From the NCBI RefSeq assembly GCF_018141445.1, contig NZ_CP058649.1, forward strand, positions 124,001-188,000: 64,000 nucleotides of DNA, in the 5' to 3' direction. Position numbers and translations under genes: made by a program. Source of the DNA: Vallitalea pronyensis. Lineage in GTDB: Bacteria > Bacillota > Clostridia > Lachnospirales > Vallitaleaceae. The notes under the pieces were generated by a model. That model ran no database searches and had not been told where the DNA came from. It saw only the letters and a program-made list of their open reading frames with translations. Positions 1 through 8,378 of this stretch are shown in pieces (position 1 is the stretch's first letter; the number at the start of each line of letters is the position of its first letter).

Positions 1-534
1 AGTAGTAAACTTCATAATATTCTAGATCGTAATTTCAATCCTGAACGTCCCAATGCTGTCTGGGTAAGTGATATCACTTATATTTGGACCATTACAGGAT
101 TTTGCTATCTAACAAGTGTAATGGACCTATACTCACGTAAAATCATTGGCTGGCATTTATCAGATTCATTATCAACTAAAGGAGTAATAGCAGCTACTAA
201 TAAAGCAAAGAGAAATAGGAGATTTACTGATCCAGTTGTCTTTCATAGTGATCGTGGTGTCCAATTCGTCTCAAAAGCTTTCTATGAGGCAACACCATCA
301 GACCAATTCATGCATAGTTATTCTCGTAAAGGAAACCCTTGGGATAATGCATGTATAGAAGCATTTCATTCAGTGATTAAACGTGAATGGCTAAATAGAT
401 TTGTGATTAAAAATCTTAAGCATGCACATGACTTAATCTTTGAATACATTGATGGATTCTACAATACAAGACGAACCCACAGTGCATGTGGTTTAGAGTC
501 ACCCAATAATTACGAGATGTCAAATCTCGCATAA
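1..534 (+). CDS. IS3-family transposase OrfB (rve/DDE domain), 5' partial
   Basis: The frame is open from the first base of the window. It encodes the integrase core of an IS3-family OrfB, which cuts and joins the element's ends. The three DDE catalytic regions are visible: VSDITYI near residue 23, FHSDRGVQF near residue 84, and NPWDNACIEAFHS near residue 115, where the E follows CI. The C-terminal YNTRRTHSACGLESP segment is also typical of the family. There is no frameshift or stop in the visible part, so it may be functional if the missing 5' end is intact. An internal ATG at 121 is not the true start, because homology-like sequence (WVSDIT) precedes it in frame. Confidence 0.88.
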   Translation, partial: SSKLHNILDRNFNPERPNAVWVSDITYIWTITGFCYLTSVMDLYSRKIIGWHLSDSLSTKGVIAATNKAKRNRRFTDPVVFHSDRGVQFVSKAFYEATPSDQFMHSYSRKGNPWDNACIEAFHSVIKREWLNRFVIKNLKHAHDLIFEYIDGFYNTRRTHSACGLESPNNYEMSNLA

Positions 535-582
535 TAAGGTATAACATAGTTTATTAAATTTAAGTTGTCCGATATCTTGACA
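1..582 (+). mobile_element. IS3-family insertion sequence, right part only
   Basis: The window opens inside an IS3-family element whose transposase frame runs from base 1 to 534. The sequence TTGTCCGATATCTTGACA at about 565-582 looks like the right terminal inverted repeat, because it follows the transposase stop by 30 bases and ends in the CA typical of such termini. The left end and orfA lie before the window, so the exact right end is inferred. The element sits against the 5' end of an acetyltransferase-like gene and appears to have replaced its start. Confidence 0.6.
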
Positions 583-1011
583 GAAGACCATAATTATGTT
601 AAAGAACTCGTTCCTGACCTTGTACAGTGGTATGAAGGCAATGAGAAAGATATGGCATTTGGTGATTATATGAAGGCTAAAATTAAGCAACAAGAAGCTT
701 TTATGGCTATCAATAAAGAAACCAAAGGGTGTTTAGGAATAATAGCACTATCTCATACCTATAATCGAATAACTTTTTTGGGTATTTCTCATACCAAATA
801 CTATAAATTAGCTGGTGATATGTTAATGTCTTATGCATTAGGTCAATTAAACAGTAGAATAGAAATTGCCATCAATTTAATAAAAAGTAACGCTGAACAT
901 ATTAACTATATGCGAGAATTAATTAAAGAATATGGATTTGTTAAAGAACAAAGTGCATTGGAAAATGGGGTACCTGTCGATAAGATGATCAAAAAGGCTT
1001 CTACATCATGA
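565..1011 (+). CDS. GNAT-like acetyltransferase with 5' end replaced by an IS terminus
   Basis: The frame of 148 codons opens with a TTG that lies inside the presumed IS right end, so the first residues (MSDILT) come from the insertion sequence rather than the original gene. The remainder looks like a GNAT-type N-acetyltransferase: a central strand segment around AFMAINKETKGCLGII, then a helix and a C-terminal segment with EYGFVKE. There is no ribosome binding site at the TTG. Natural starts could be internal ATGs (for example MAFGDY), which would give a shortened protein. The gene is followed after 24 bases by a methyltransferase gene in the same direction. It is probably a truncated, non-functional copy; the family assignment is moderate because the acetyl-CoA loop is not classical. 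Confidence 0.5.
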   Translation: MSDILTEDHNYVKELVPDLVQWYEGNEKDMAFGDYMKAKIKQQEAFMAINKETKGCLGIIALSHTYNRITFLGISHTKYYKLAGDMLMSYALGQLNSRIEIAINLIKSNAEHINYMRELIKEYGFVKEQSALENGVPVDKMIKKASTS

Positions 1012-1035
1012 CTTAAATAATAAGGAGAAAAAATT

Positions 1036-1692
1036 ATGTCAGATAATTATGTTTGTGTAAAAGAGCATTATGATACACTCATTATTGAAGGCGATGATCC
1101 ATGTCATGACAGTAAAGAATTACAAAAATACATGGAACGTTGGACAGGGGATAAGTTTATTGAACTACTTGATATTGATAAGGATAAGGTCATACTAGAA
1201 GTTGGAATTGGAACAGGTAGAATTGCAAGAAAAGTATTAGCACAAGGGTGCAAAAAGCTAGTAGGTATGGATATATCACCCTTAACACTCAAAAGGGCTA
1301 GTGAAAATTTAGTAGATTATAAGAATGTAGAATTAGTTGAAGGTGATATTATAGAGTACCTCGGTACAGAAAGATATGATACAGCTTATAGTGTTTTAAC
1401 CTTTATGCATATCGATGACAAAAAGCAAGCATTAAAAAGTATTATTAATTCATTAAAAATGGAAGGAAATATTGTTCTTTCTGTTGATAGCAATCAAGAT
1501 GATTATATTGATTATGGTAATAGAAAAATACATGTTTTTCCATCAGATATAAATCAGATTATTGGTTACCTAGAAGAGTTAGGATGCGTGACTACTGAAA
1601 TAATTAAGTTAGAAGATAATAATATGGAGATTGCAACAGTCATAAAAGCTGTTAAGAATACAAATATACATAATATAGAATATTTAAAGTAG
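1036..1692 (+). CDS. Class I SAM-dependent methyltransferase
   Basis: A 218-residue protein with a Rossmann-type methyltransferase core. Motif I is seen as VILEVGIGTGRIARKVL (about residues 54-70), followed by the acidic end of strand 2 (VGMDIS, about 80-85), an acidic motif II-like VEGDIIEYL near 105, and a hydrophobic strand with TAYSVLTFMHI. Such proteins transfer a methyl group from S-adenosylmethionine; the acceptor cannot be told from the sequence. The ATG is preceded by AAGGAGAAAAAATT, a good ribosome binding site. It lies 24 bases after the IS-truncated acetyltransferase, so the two may once have been one operon, for example a modification or resistance pair. No DNA- or rRNA-specific motif is visible. 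Confidence 0.82.
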   Translation: MSDNYVCVKEHYDTLIIEGDDPCHDSKELQKYMERWTGDKFIELLDIDKDKVILEVGIGTGRIARKVLAQGCKKLVGMDISPLTLKRASENLVDYKNVELVEGDIIEYLGTERYDTAYSVLTFMHIDDKKQALKSIINSLKMEGNIVLSVDSNQDDYIDYGNRKIHVFPSDINQIIGYLEELGCVTTEIIKLEDNNMEIATVIKAVKNTNIHNIEYLK

Positions 1693-1742
1693 GTTAATGA
1701 CGCATATTTACTATTACAAAAGAGAATAAAGTGCAAGTGTCA

Positions 1743-2061
1743 TCCCATCACCGGTATGTATAATTCGCTGTATTGTTATTTAATTTCATTCCAAATTAAT
1801 CGTTTTCAAAATCATAATGAATTTCTAAAGGAAACAGAATCATTAAATGGAGAAGTTGTTTAGGTATCATTAGATTATGGTAAATATTTAATGACATCAA
1901 TTTTTGATGATTGAACATCAAGTACGGTAAGATAGAATGATGGTGTTATTAAACCAATAACCTATACTAATAGATATCTTTCAATGCCAGTTAATCCTAC
2001 TTATTCTGCACCAAGCCTAAATCTTAATCCCAGCCCTTTTATTGTACCCCTAACGCCTTAA
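1743..2061 (+). pseudogene. Decayed Rhs tip and toxin-like remnant
   Basis: This gene-free stretch has one frame (stop at 2059-2061) that stays readable except for three internal stops. It starts with PITGMYNSLY, resembling the Rhs core motif ITGxYYLRARYY found intact in the large Rhs gene of this window (ITGQYYLRARYYD). It continues in the same frame through LISFQINRFQNH and KYLMTSIFDD to YSAPSLNLNPSPF. The frame ends 11 bases before the start of the next small gene, the spacing expected between a toxin tip and its immunity gene. I read it as a decayed Rhs C-terminal tip. The motif match is short, and the domain after it is unrecognised. Confidence 0.45.
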
Positions 2062-2072
2062 AGGAGGAGATT

Positions 2073-2504
2073 ATGAATATCTACGATGCTTTAAATAAAG
2101 AATTGCAACAAGTAAATATAGAAGAATTTGAGATTCTTAGCTTATCAATGTATGGGGAACTAACTATTATAGGTAGTTTTGACTCTAGTTATCATCATGA
2201 ATTAGAAATTTATATAAAGAATCCAAGTTATATCTCCTTACCTAAGTATTTTGAATCACCAACATTTAGACTTGCTACTTTACAGGAAAAAAAGGATTTA
2301 GAAAAAGAAAGACTATTTTCAAAGGGGTTAGATGGCACGGTCATCTGCATTGAATTAGATAGACAATTAGCAGAAGAATTTGACCAACCTTTTGAAAAAC
2401 ATTATATTATAGCAGAGAATTTTACATATAAATTTGGCTTAGTATATCACTATAAACGTGAAAACTTAGAAGAAGGTGAACGAATAGCCGAATGGGTTAA
2501 GTAA
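2073..2504 (+). CDS. Small acidic protein, putative immunity protein
   Basis: A 143-residue soluble, acidic protein with no signal peptide or membrane segment. The ATG has a strong AAAGGAGGAG ribosome binding site 6-7 bases upstream. Segments such as GSFDSSYHHELEIYIKNPSYI suggest a compact alpha/beta domain, but I do not recognise a named family. It follows a decayed Rhs-tip remnant by 11 bases and is followed by a copy of the border repeat (2588-2681, opposite orientation). The two other tip-immunity modules in this window have the same arrangement. The immunity role is therefore inferred from position and size, not from a motif. Confidence 0.5.
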   Translation: MNIYDALNKELQQVNIEEFEILSLSMYGELTIIGSFDSSYHHELEIYIKNPSYISLPKYFESPTFRLATLQEKKDLEKERLFSKGLDGTVICIELDRQLAEEFDQPFEKHYIIAENFTYKFGLVYHYKRENLEEGERIAEWVK

Positions 2505-2518
2505 TACTTAAAAATAAT

Positions 2519-2567
2519 AAAACCGTGTCCCGTCAGCTACATTTGATATAAGGAACAGTTTTTTTAT
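2519..2567 (+). terminator. Possible intrinsic terminator after the small acidic gene
   Basis: The arms AAAACCGTGTCC and GGAACAGTTTT can pair with one or two bulges and are followed by a run of T (about 2559-2565). The stem is imperfect, so this is a weak call. Its place 15 bases after the stop of the upstream gene supports it. Confidence 0.4.
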
Positions 2568-2587
2568 TTTAATTTACTTCTTAATTT

Positions 2588-2681
2588 CAATAACCAGAAA
2601 GTAAGAAATTAGGATCAAAGCTTACGAAATTTTTTAAGGTCTTTTCTGGGGAGAAGCATTTCTAGGTCTTCCTTTGGGGTC
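2588..2681 (-). repeat. Border repeat, copy B (inverted)
   Basis: Read on the minus strand, this stretch matches the repeat seen at 6797-6958 and 15816-15932: shared blocks include CCAAAGGAAGACC, a GCTT/CTCCCC block and AAAAGACCTTA, followed by a weaker match to GACCCTAG-TTCACT. It is the most degenerate copy. It lies 3' of the plus-strand acidic gene and points against it, which is the same relation as in the other modules. No open frame of useful length is present. Confidence 0.5.
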
Positions 2682-2815
2682 AATAAACAAGAGCCAACTA
2701 AACAAAGAGGATGACACATCTTATTGCAGGCATGGGGACGTTTAGAATGACTTACCTGCATACAAGGAGCGAGTAAATGGCAGCAAGAAAGGGACGAGCT
2801 AAATTTTATAGCATA

Positions 2816-2863
2816 GAAAAGGTTATTTTGCTTTTCAATTGAGCAAAGTAACCTTTTCTTTTT
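2816..2863 (+). terminator. Intrinsic terminator hairpin
   Basis: The arms GAAAAGGTTATTTTGCT (2816-2832) and AGCAAAGTAACCTTTTC (2842-2858) pair over 17 positions with one mismatch around a 9-base loop, followed by TTTTT. This is a textbook Rho-independent terminator for the plus strand. The nearest upstream plus-strand gene ends at 2504, so a short transcript or decayed gene may lie between. The 346 bases from 2864 to 3209 are very AT-rich and hold no other feature I can support. Confidence 0.65.
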
Positions 2864-3209
2864 GAATCTTAAATGTATGTATAAAGTAAAAACATAATGG
2901 TATCTTCTTATGTCTGATGATTAATATTCATTAGGGCTTTATAATTCAAATTCTAAGATTGCTTACACCCTAAACGATTATTCATGATATCAAATGAGTC
3001 GTTCAAAAAGTCCTCTTACCTTCTATACAAGCAATTATCATATACTTATATGCATACTACACAGAAAATTGTCAAATACATATATTTTTAGTTCTATGTT
3101 AATATCAATCATATATGATAAGAGTTTATTGTTCTTATATAAGTTGATGATATTGTTGTATAACTATATAAATGATATTATATACACAAACAATTTTGGA
3201 GGGATTAGT

Positions 3210-4079
3210 ATGAAACAACAAAAAGAATGGGGTATAATTATTCAATTAGTTATTGGTGTGCTAACTAGTTTATTTATCTTATCAACCATTATACAAAGTA
3301 ATATTATAGCTATAATTGGAGTACTTGTTTTAGGTGGAGGAGTAACGTATTTATTTGAAAGAATAGCAACCAATGAATTCGACAATAGTTTCTTATTTAT
3401 TAAAACATTAAAAAAATATTCTGGTCCAAGAACAAAAAAACTTTGGCAAGTAGTAAAAAGCTTAACCTGTTTATTTATTTTAAAACTAATAGGTGTTGAT
3501 TTTTTGCAGTTTGCTTTGGATACTTTTGGTCATAGCCTAGATATCAACAGATTGTTACTTGATAGTGCTATAACCATTACATCAATTACTGGAATTATTA
3601 TTTTTGTATCAGCCTTAATCAAATTGAATAAAGATGAAGTTCATCAGCTTATAAAGATCGATAAATCTACCCGACTTAGTATCGCAATACCAAATCGTTT
3701 CTTAAAAGAAAAAATTAAAGAGGATGAAGTTTCAGGTTATTTTGTTAATCCAATAACAAGGGATGATATAATGATAACTTATGAAGAGAAGGCTTATTTA
3801 TATGATGGAATCAATTTGACTGAGTACATTGAACATCTTTTGGAGCCGAAGAATTATGATGAGCCAATAACAATATTGAAAAGTGTACAAATAAGCGAGA
3901 ATAATATTTATGAAATGGATTTCTTAAATCGCAAAGTTAAATGCAAAAGCCTTATAAGATTTCTTGAAAGTGATAATGGCTTCATTTCAATTAAAATAAG
4001 TACTTTAAAAAAGAATTTGGAAGCAAGAAATTTGGAATATAGAGAGATTCTTAACTCAATAATTCTTACAAATAAATAA
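3210..4079 (+). CDS. Hypothetical membrane protein
   Basis: The start is placed at the ATG at 3210 because a TTTTGGAGGGATTAGT ribosome binding site precedes it; the frame extends further upstream but without one. The protein has 289 residues. About four hydrophobic helices fill the first half (roughly residues 9-28, 33-50, 83-105 and 115-140). The second half is a soluble, charged domain starting near LNKDEVHQLIKIDKSTR, probably on the cytoplasmic side. I do not recognise the family. It stands alone on the plus strand inside the toxin/immunity region, so a role in immunity or phage defence is possible but unsupported by any motif. The base composition is as AT-rich as its surroundings. Confidence 0.6.
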   Translation: MKQQKEWGIIIQLVIGVLTSLFILSTIIQSNIIAIIGVLVLGGGVTYLFERIATNEFDNSFLFIKTLKKYSGPRTKKLWQVVKSLTCLFILKLIGVDFLQFALDTFGHSLDINRLLLDSAITITSITGIIIFVSALIKLNKDEVHQLIKIDKSTRLSIAIPNRFLKEKIKEDEVSGYFVNPITRDDIMITYEEKAYLYDGINLTEYIEHLLEPKNYDEPITILKSVQISENNIYEMDFLNRKVKCKSLIRFLESDNGFISIKISTLKKNLEARNLEYREILNSIILTNK

Positions 4080-4119
4080 TTTTTTAATGTTACTAAATGT
4101 ACATATAATTGAGAATAAA

Positions 4120-4212
4120 TAGATTCCCCCTCTAGAAATACTTTAGACGATTTCCCCCGCAGACGAAGGCTGCGTCAGGCTTGACCCTAGTGGTTTTTAC
4201 TTATTGGCTAAA
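4120..4212 (+). repeat. Border repeat, copy C
   Basis: The clearest match is the 3' part, GACCCTAGTGGTTTTTACTTATTGGCTA (about 4183-4210), compared with GACCCTAGTGGTCTTCACTGGATGGCTA near 15901. The upstream part (about 4120-4180, with CTAGAAATAC and TTTCCCCC) matches loosely. It lies 150 bases beyond the 3' end of the minus-strand immunity gene at 4362, pointing against it, like the other copies. Confidence 0.5.
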
Positions 4213-4280
4213 GATGTGGAAGCTTATAACATAGGCTCTTTGCTTATGTTTATTCAATATCAATAAAAAATTGATAAAAC

Positions 4281-4326
4281 AATAAACGTGTCTTTTGACA
4301 GCAAACGCTGTCATGACACGTTTATT
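4281..4326 (-). terminator. Strong hairpin terminator (works from the minus strand, possibly both)
   Basis: AATAAACGTGTC and GACACGTTTATT pair over 12 bases, and TGACAGC pairs with GCTGTCA further in, with AAAC as the loop. On the minus strand the hairpin is followed by TTGTTTTATCAATTTTTTATTG, a T-rich tail. It lies 36 bases after the stop of the immunity-like gene at 4362. It may also serve the plus-strand gene ending at 4079. Confidence 0.75.
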
Positions 4327-4361
4327 ATTGGTTAATAACATCACTACTAGAAAAATCATAT

Positions 4362-4763
4362 TTAATTATTGATTATTCCTAAAGTAATCTCACCATCATG
4401 GTAAAATTCCACTACTTTCATTTTGTCTTTGGAGAATATCCAAGTATTAGAACTTACAGCAGTCACATCATCAATTACATCTAAAATTGATGATAGTTTG
4501 GATGTGATTACAGGATGGTTTACTTCATCCCATACAATAGTAACATCTGACTTGTGATTCCCAAAGAATTTATTAATGCTATCAATGAAATTTTCATTAT
4601 AGGTACATTTACTCGCTATTTTTAGCCTATTCCAATCAAGCCGTCCCCAGTCTGTCAGGGGAAACACTTCAAATAATTCTTCTAAAAGTTGCTCTCCTTG
4701 ATTATCAGATAATACCTTGTAATTACCTTGTAATGATTCAAGACATTCATCTAAAAGAGTCAA
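4362..4763 (-). CDS. Putative immunity protein of the orphan Rhs cassette (CdiI-like)
   Basis: A 133-residue acidic, soluble protein. The start is a TTG at 4763 with an ideal AGGAGG eight bases upstream. The C-terminal half, with SSILDVIDDVTAVSSNTWIF and an EFYHDGEITLG end, resembles small CDI-type immunity proteins. That is from memory of the family, not a search. The gene follows the orphan Rhs toxin frame by 12 bases and is followed by a strong terminator and a border repeat. Toxin and immunity genes in this tight order are the usual layout of polymorphic toxin cassettes, so the protein most likely binds and blocks the toxin encoded at 4776-5405. Confidence 0.62.
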   Translation of the reverse strand: MTLLDECLESLQGNYKVLSDNQGEQLLEELFEVFPLTDWGRLDWNRLKIASKCTYNENFIDSINKFFGNHKSDVTIVWDEVNHPVITSKLSSILDVIDDVTAVSSNTWIFSKDKMKVVEFYHDGEITLGIINN

Positions 4764-4775
4764 TTAAGTTTCCTC

Positions 4776-5630
4776 CTATCTATTCAAATGTTTAAGTAAT
4801 GATTTATAAGTAGATTCATCGCCTTCAAATGGTATAACATATTTCTTAGCATTGATTCCTTTTCCTGAACTAAAATCTTCTACATTTATATGAGTGCCTT
4901 TATTAGGATCATAATCTAATCTCCAACGTATTTTACCATCAGCAGATTGTCTACCAACTATTTGTCCATCTCCGACACTTGATTTGAGCCTTCCATAATA
5001 AGGCTTAGAGTCTGCTCCTAAATCAGCTATATCCAAGGCTAGATTTCTTGCTTGTTCGTAGGATTTTACTCCAGTTACCATTTGTTCGCCTTGTGTATTA
5101 ACTTTTTTAATAGCATCTACTATGTCATCAGCATTCTTGGAACCCTTATTTATAGCAATATCTATTGCTTCAGGAGTAATTATCATTCCAGCTAATAGCC
5201 ATCTGTTAATTTTTTCTCCCGTGACGCTATCTTCACCTTTAATTAAATCTATTGTATCTTTTAATGCATCGACTGGGTTTAGCCTTATAATGGTAGAAAT
5301 CCATTCTTTAGGTGATACATATATTTTATTAGCATTACCGAAAGTTTTCCATTCTTCTATGGTATCAAACCAAAATCCTTTATATTTTTCACCATTAAAC
5401 GTCAATTCTTTTATTTCAACTAAGAAGGGTTGTCCGTTATTTGCAAATATAATAGCGTTATCGCCTATATCATATTGAGAGAATTGGCTTTCTATATATT
5501 TTGTTTCTGTGCTACCATTGGATGATTGACTACAATAACCCGTTGGATCAATTAGGTTTACTGGATTGTTCTTTACATAGGCATAAAGATTAAGCCCGTC
5601 GCCCCTGTAACTATCCGTAACTGTAAACCT
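4776..5630 (-). pseudogene. Orphan Rhs C-terminal tip (core end, pre-toxin, toxin) without its shell
   Basis: Read on the minus strand, the frame opens right after a TAA (5631-5633) with RFTVTDSYRGDGLNLYAYV, which is the end of an Rhs core, and continues through NPVNLIDPTG. It then carries a pre-toxin segment (GEDSVTGEKINRWLLAGM, TG-type) and ends in a different domain of about 90 residues with KIRWRLDYDPNKGTHINVED and GINAKKYVIPFEG. The part up to about residue 120 closely matches the tip of the large Rhs protein at 16612; the end does not. There is no ATG in the core part; a TTG at 5405 could start a 209-residue product. This is a displaced tip cassette, silent unless recombined onto a full shell. 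The toxin family is not named with confidence; the RWRLDYDP motif suggests a nuclease-type toxin. Confidence 0.75.
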
Positions 5631-5871
5631 TTATATATAGTAGATATCTATAGAATAATATCTTTTATACTACAGAACAAAGTTAACATAACTAGTTAAC
5701 CAATGGTTTAGGTGATGGAATCAATGGAACCTACCAATAGCCATTAACTAAAAATAGTTCACTTTAATCACTTAAGTTCTTATTATATAGATAACATGTT
5801 GTTTTTCAGATAATTTACTAGCCAATATCATCAAAATAGTGAGTTGTAATTAATAAATTGGAAGTTATGGA

Positions 5872-6435
5872 TTAGTTTTCTTTCATTTTGATCCATTCTT
5901 CTTGCAAGATTGCATACAAATATTTGTCGCACCACGCGTGGTTTAATGCACTATTTCCACGATAATATTTAACATAGTGCGCCTCTCTACGCATACCTAT
6001 CAATTCCATAATTCTGTATGACCCTCTATTTAATGTATTACAATCTGCAATTATTCGGCGTAAATTAAGTGTCTTAAAGCCAAGTCGTAACAATGTTTTT
6101 CCAATTTCTGTTCCATATCCTTTTTTCCAATAATTCCGATGTAATTCCCACGCCAACTCAGAAGGATCTTTATGTGTAAACGCCAGCTCGCACGAGCCAA
6201 TGAGAGCATTATTTTCTTTTAATACAACTGCATATCTAAAATTTATACATTCCTCCTGCTCTACACATTTAATTGCCCAATCTAAGTATTCATATGCTTC
6301 TTTCTCGTTCTTAGGCTCACTAGACCTATATTTCATATTTTCAAGATTACCTAGCCAATCATAGATAATTGGAAAATCCTCTTGTCTAAATTTCCTAAAA
6401 ATTAGTCTTTCAGATTCAAGTTCAATATATTTCAC
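5872..6435 (-). CDS. GNAT N-acetyltransferase, RimJ/RimL type
   Basis: A 187-residue protein starting at a GTG (6435), chosen because CAGGAGGGAATATAC lies directly upstream. It begins with the family-typical MKYIELESERLIFRKF and has an acetyl-CoA binding core around ELAWELHRNYWKKGYGTE, where the loop is KKGYGTE rather than the classical QRGYGTE. The RRIIADCNTLNRGSYRIMELIGM segment follows, as in RimJ/RimL relatives. These enzymes acetylate N-termini of ribosomal proteins, or small molecules; the substrate here is unknown. It stands alone, with a GNAT-like fragment also present at the left end of the window. Confidence 0.85.
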   Translation of the reverse strand: MKYIELESERLIFRKFRQEDFPIIYDWLGNLENMKYRSSEPKNEKEAYEYLDWAIKCVEQEECINFRYAVVLKENNALIGSCELAFTHKDPSELAWELHRNYWKKGYGTEIGKTLLRLGFKTLNLRRIIADCNTLNRGSYRIMELIGMRREAHYVKYYRGNSALNHAWCDKYLYAILQEEWIKMKEN

Positions 6436-6796
6436 GTATATTCCCTCCTGTAGATACTAATTGATTCTGTTGTCTAACTAGCAAATTCCCGACAATACAG
6501 TTATATTATCAGAAATATGTCTATGATACAACACACAAAAGAATAAGAATCACTAAAAAAATATTTAAAATAACCATTGACCTCTAATAAACCCTATGAT
6601 ATAAGCTATTTAGTCAACGAAAATCTGAATTCTATAGCTATTGGGGGTGGACAGATTTGCGATATTTACTTAAGATTGTATATTTACTTAGCAACCTGTT
6701 TAATGGAGCATGTTCGTGTCATTATATGATACGAACTGCCTTATATCGTGAATTTAGAAAAGATAGGTAATAGGGTTTAGTGGGTTGTGGACATAT

Positions 6797-6958
6797 AGGT
6801 GGCTCTTGGTTTCTATTACCTCAGAGAAAGACCCTGAAAAGCTTTTCCAGCCGAAAGACCTTAAAACCGCTTCGTAGGCTTATGACCCTAGGGGTATTCA
6901 CTTGATGGCTATTGGTAAGTTTTGACCCTAGTACTTTTCACTTTATAGCTATTCATTT
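6797..6958 (+). repeat. Border repeat, copy A, with a second partial unit
   Basis: From GACCCTGAAAAGC (about 6829) to ATGGCTATTGGT (about 6915), about 74 of 87 bases match the copy at 15847-15932 by eye. The similarity extends upstream to about 6797 (GGCTCTTGGTTT). A second, shorter unit of the 3' part, GACCCTAGTACTTTTCACTTTATAGCTATT, follows at about 6934-6958. The rest of the 730-base gene-free stretch 6436-7164 holds nothing else I can support apart from the terminator at 7052. Confidence 0.72.
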
Positions 6959-7051
6959 AGATAGCTTATGCTAGTGGTTTTAAGCTTGGTCATGGTTACA
7001 GGTAATAGATGAATAACCTATGACTATAATTCCCGAAAATATCTATTAAAT

Positions 7052-7082
7052 CCCCCTAGCTTTAATAAACTAAGGGGTTTTT
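7052..7082 (+). terminator. Hairpin terminator
   Basis: CCCCCTAG and CTAAGGGG pair around a short AT-rich loop and are followed by TTTTT on the plus strand. It lies between the border repeat and the 3' end of the minus-strand membrane protein gene at 7165. On the minus strand it is a stem without a strong T run. Confidence 0.6.
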
Positions 7083-7164
7083 ACAGTTTTATCCAATTAT
7101 ATTGCTTTAGACCATTTATAATAAATATCTGTAGCATATACACTAACAAGAATTAAGTATACAT

Positions 7165-7800
7165 TTATTCTTTTTGGATTTCTTCGATACTTATTATTTT
7201 CCCCTTTGTGGGATTAAATGTATAGTATTGATATGTTATTATATACTTAATACTGTCAGTTGGAACTACTTTATATTCCCATAACATACCGTAATCATCT
7301 TGGTTACATTTGAGTTCCTTATCTTTTACATATACATAATTCTTTAAGTTAACTTGTCTAATTTTAAATTGATTAACACTAGTAATTTCTATACCTTCAG
7401 TTACTCTAAACTGCGATAGAATCAATATACCTATACTAACTGCAATAACAGTTAGTATAGTACCGATATATGTTCTCTTTTTAATTTTCCCTATTTGTTC
7501 TTTGGTATACACTTTGGATAGTATTCGTATCCCACCTATGATTTGCAAGATACATACACCATAAGCCAATATAGAAAATACAATAAATCCTACTCTTTCA
7601 TTGATTTCACTTAATGCTTTAATAAATATTATACTGTATATGGTTGATACACTTAATCCTGATATAAGAAGAAATATTCCTAACTTTTTTGTAGGCTTTC
7701 TGTATGCAGGAAGTATATTCCCTCCCATATAATGCCCTAGGTCATATTGATGTTCCATCCATTCTTTTACGTCTTCTATATGATCATTTTCATTATCCAC
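7165..7800 (-). CDS. Hypothetical membrane protein, putative immunity protein
   Basis: A 211-residue protein starting at a GTG (7800) with AGGAGAGC upstream. The N-terminus is hydrophilic (about 38 residues), followed by three membrane helices (about residues 40-62, 70-94 and 111-130) and a C-terminal soluble domain of about 80 residues with an EYKVVPTDSIKYIITYQYYTF segment, probably extracytoplasmic. The family is unknown. A border repeat follows it on the 3' side in the same relation as for the recognised immunity genes. On the 5' side lies a decayed frame interrupted by an IS. I infer it may be a membrane-type immunity protein whose toxin has been lost. Confidence 0.5.
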   Translation of the reverse strand: MDNENDHIEDVKEWMEHQYDLGHYMGGNILPAYRKPTKKLGIFLLISGLSVSTIYSIIFIKALSEINERVGFIVFSILAYGVCILQIIGGIRILSKVYTKEQIGKIKKRTYIGTILTVIAVSIGILILSQFRVTEGIEITSVNQFKIRQVNLKNYVYVKDKELKCNQDDYGMLWEYKVVPTDSIKYIITYQYYTFNPTKGKIISIEEIQKE

Positions 7801-8052
7801 TTAATATGCTCTCCTATTAATAACTAAACTCATATTTATTGATGGCATCTCTTATTATGCTACTATTTTTAGTAATCGTTGCCTATGATTGCCTTAGGTC
7901 ATTATACATATCATATTTAACTCATAAACCCCAGTATAAAAATTAACAACTGATTTTCACTAATGATTTGTACACTATCATCTTTGTAGAATTTAGGTGT
8001 AATTGTAATGGTGAACTCAATATAGGCTACCAATGGGTCATTAGCATGCTTG

Positions 8053-8340
8053 TTATCCACCTTTAGTATTTTCTCCTTCTACATATTCGCTATATCCAAG
8101 TGATGTTAAATAAAACTTTAACATATCTACTGCCATTCCTTTATTTCGCTCTATGGTAGTACCAAAACTACCAATTATATTTGCTTAATCAAAATCTAAG
8201 TTATAATAGTTCTTGATGTACTATCAATCACTCCCATTATTATTAAAGTTTATTTTAGAACCATCGGTATAATCTAGTATTTATATTGGAATTTGTTCAT
8301 CTTTAATGGTAATAAAGCCATTGTATTGGACTTGAGTCAA
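8053..8340 (-). pseudogene. Decayed gene fragment cut by the IS3 element
   Basis: One minus-strand frame reads through 96 codons with four internal stops: VQYNGFITIKDEQIP, ILDYTDGSKINFNNNGSD, ANIIGSFGTTIERNKGMAV and DMLKFYLTSLGYSEYVEGE, then a stop at 8053. The fragment ends at the right terminus of the IS (8346), so the IS probably interrupted the gene. The family is not recognised. It lies about 250 bases upstream of the membrane protein at 7165 and could be the remains of the cognate toxin or of another small gene. The rest of 7801-8052 shows nothing. Confidence 0.5.
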
Positions 8341-8378
8341 TACAGTAGACACAAAAAGTTTAACTTTTCTAATTGACC

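Noticed and set aside
2777..2842. Short frame MAARKGRAKFYSIEK
   Set aside because: It runs into the terminator hairpin and has only 21 codons; no supporting context.
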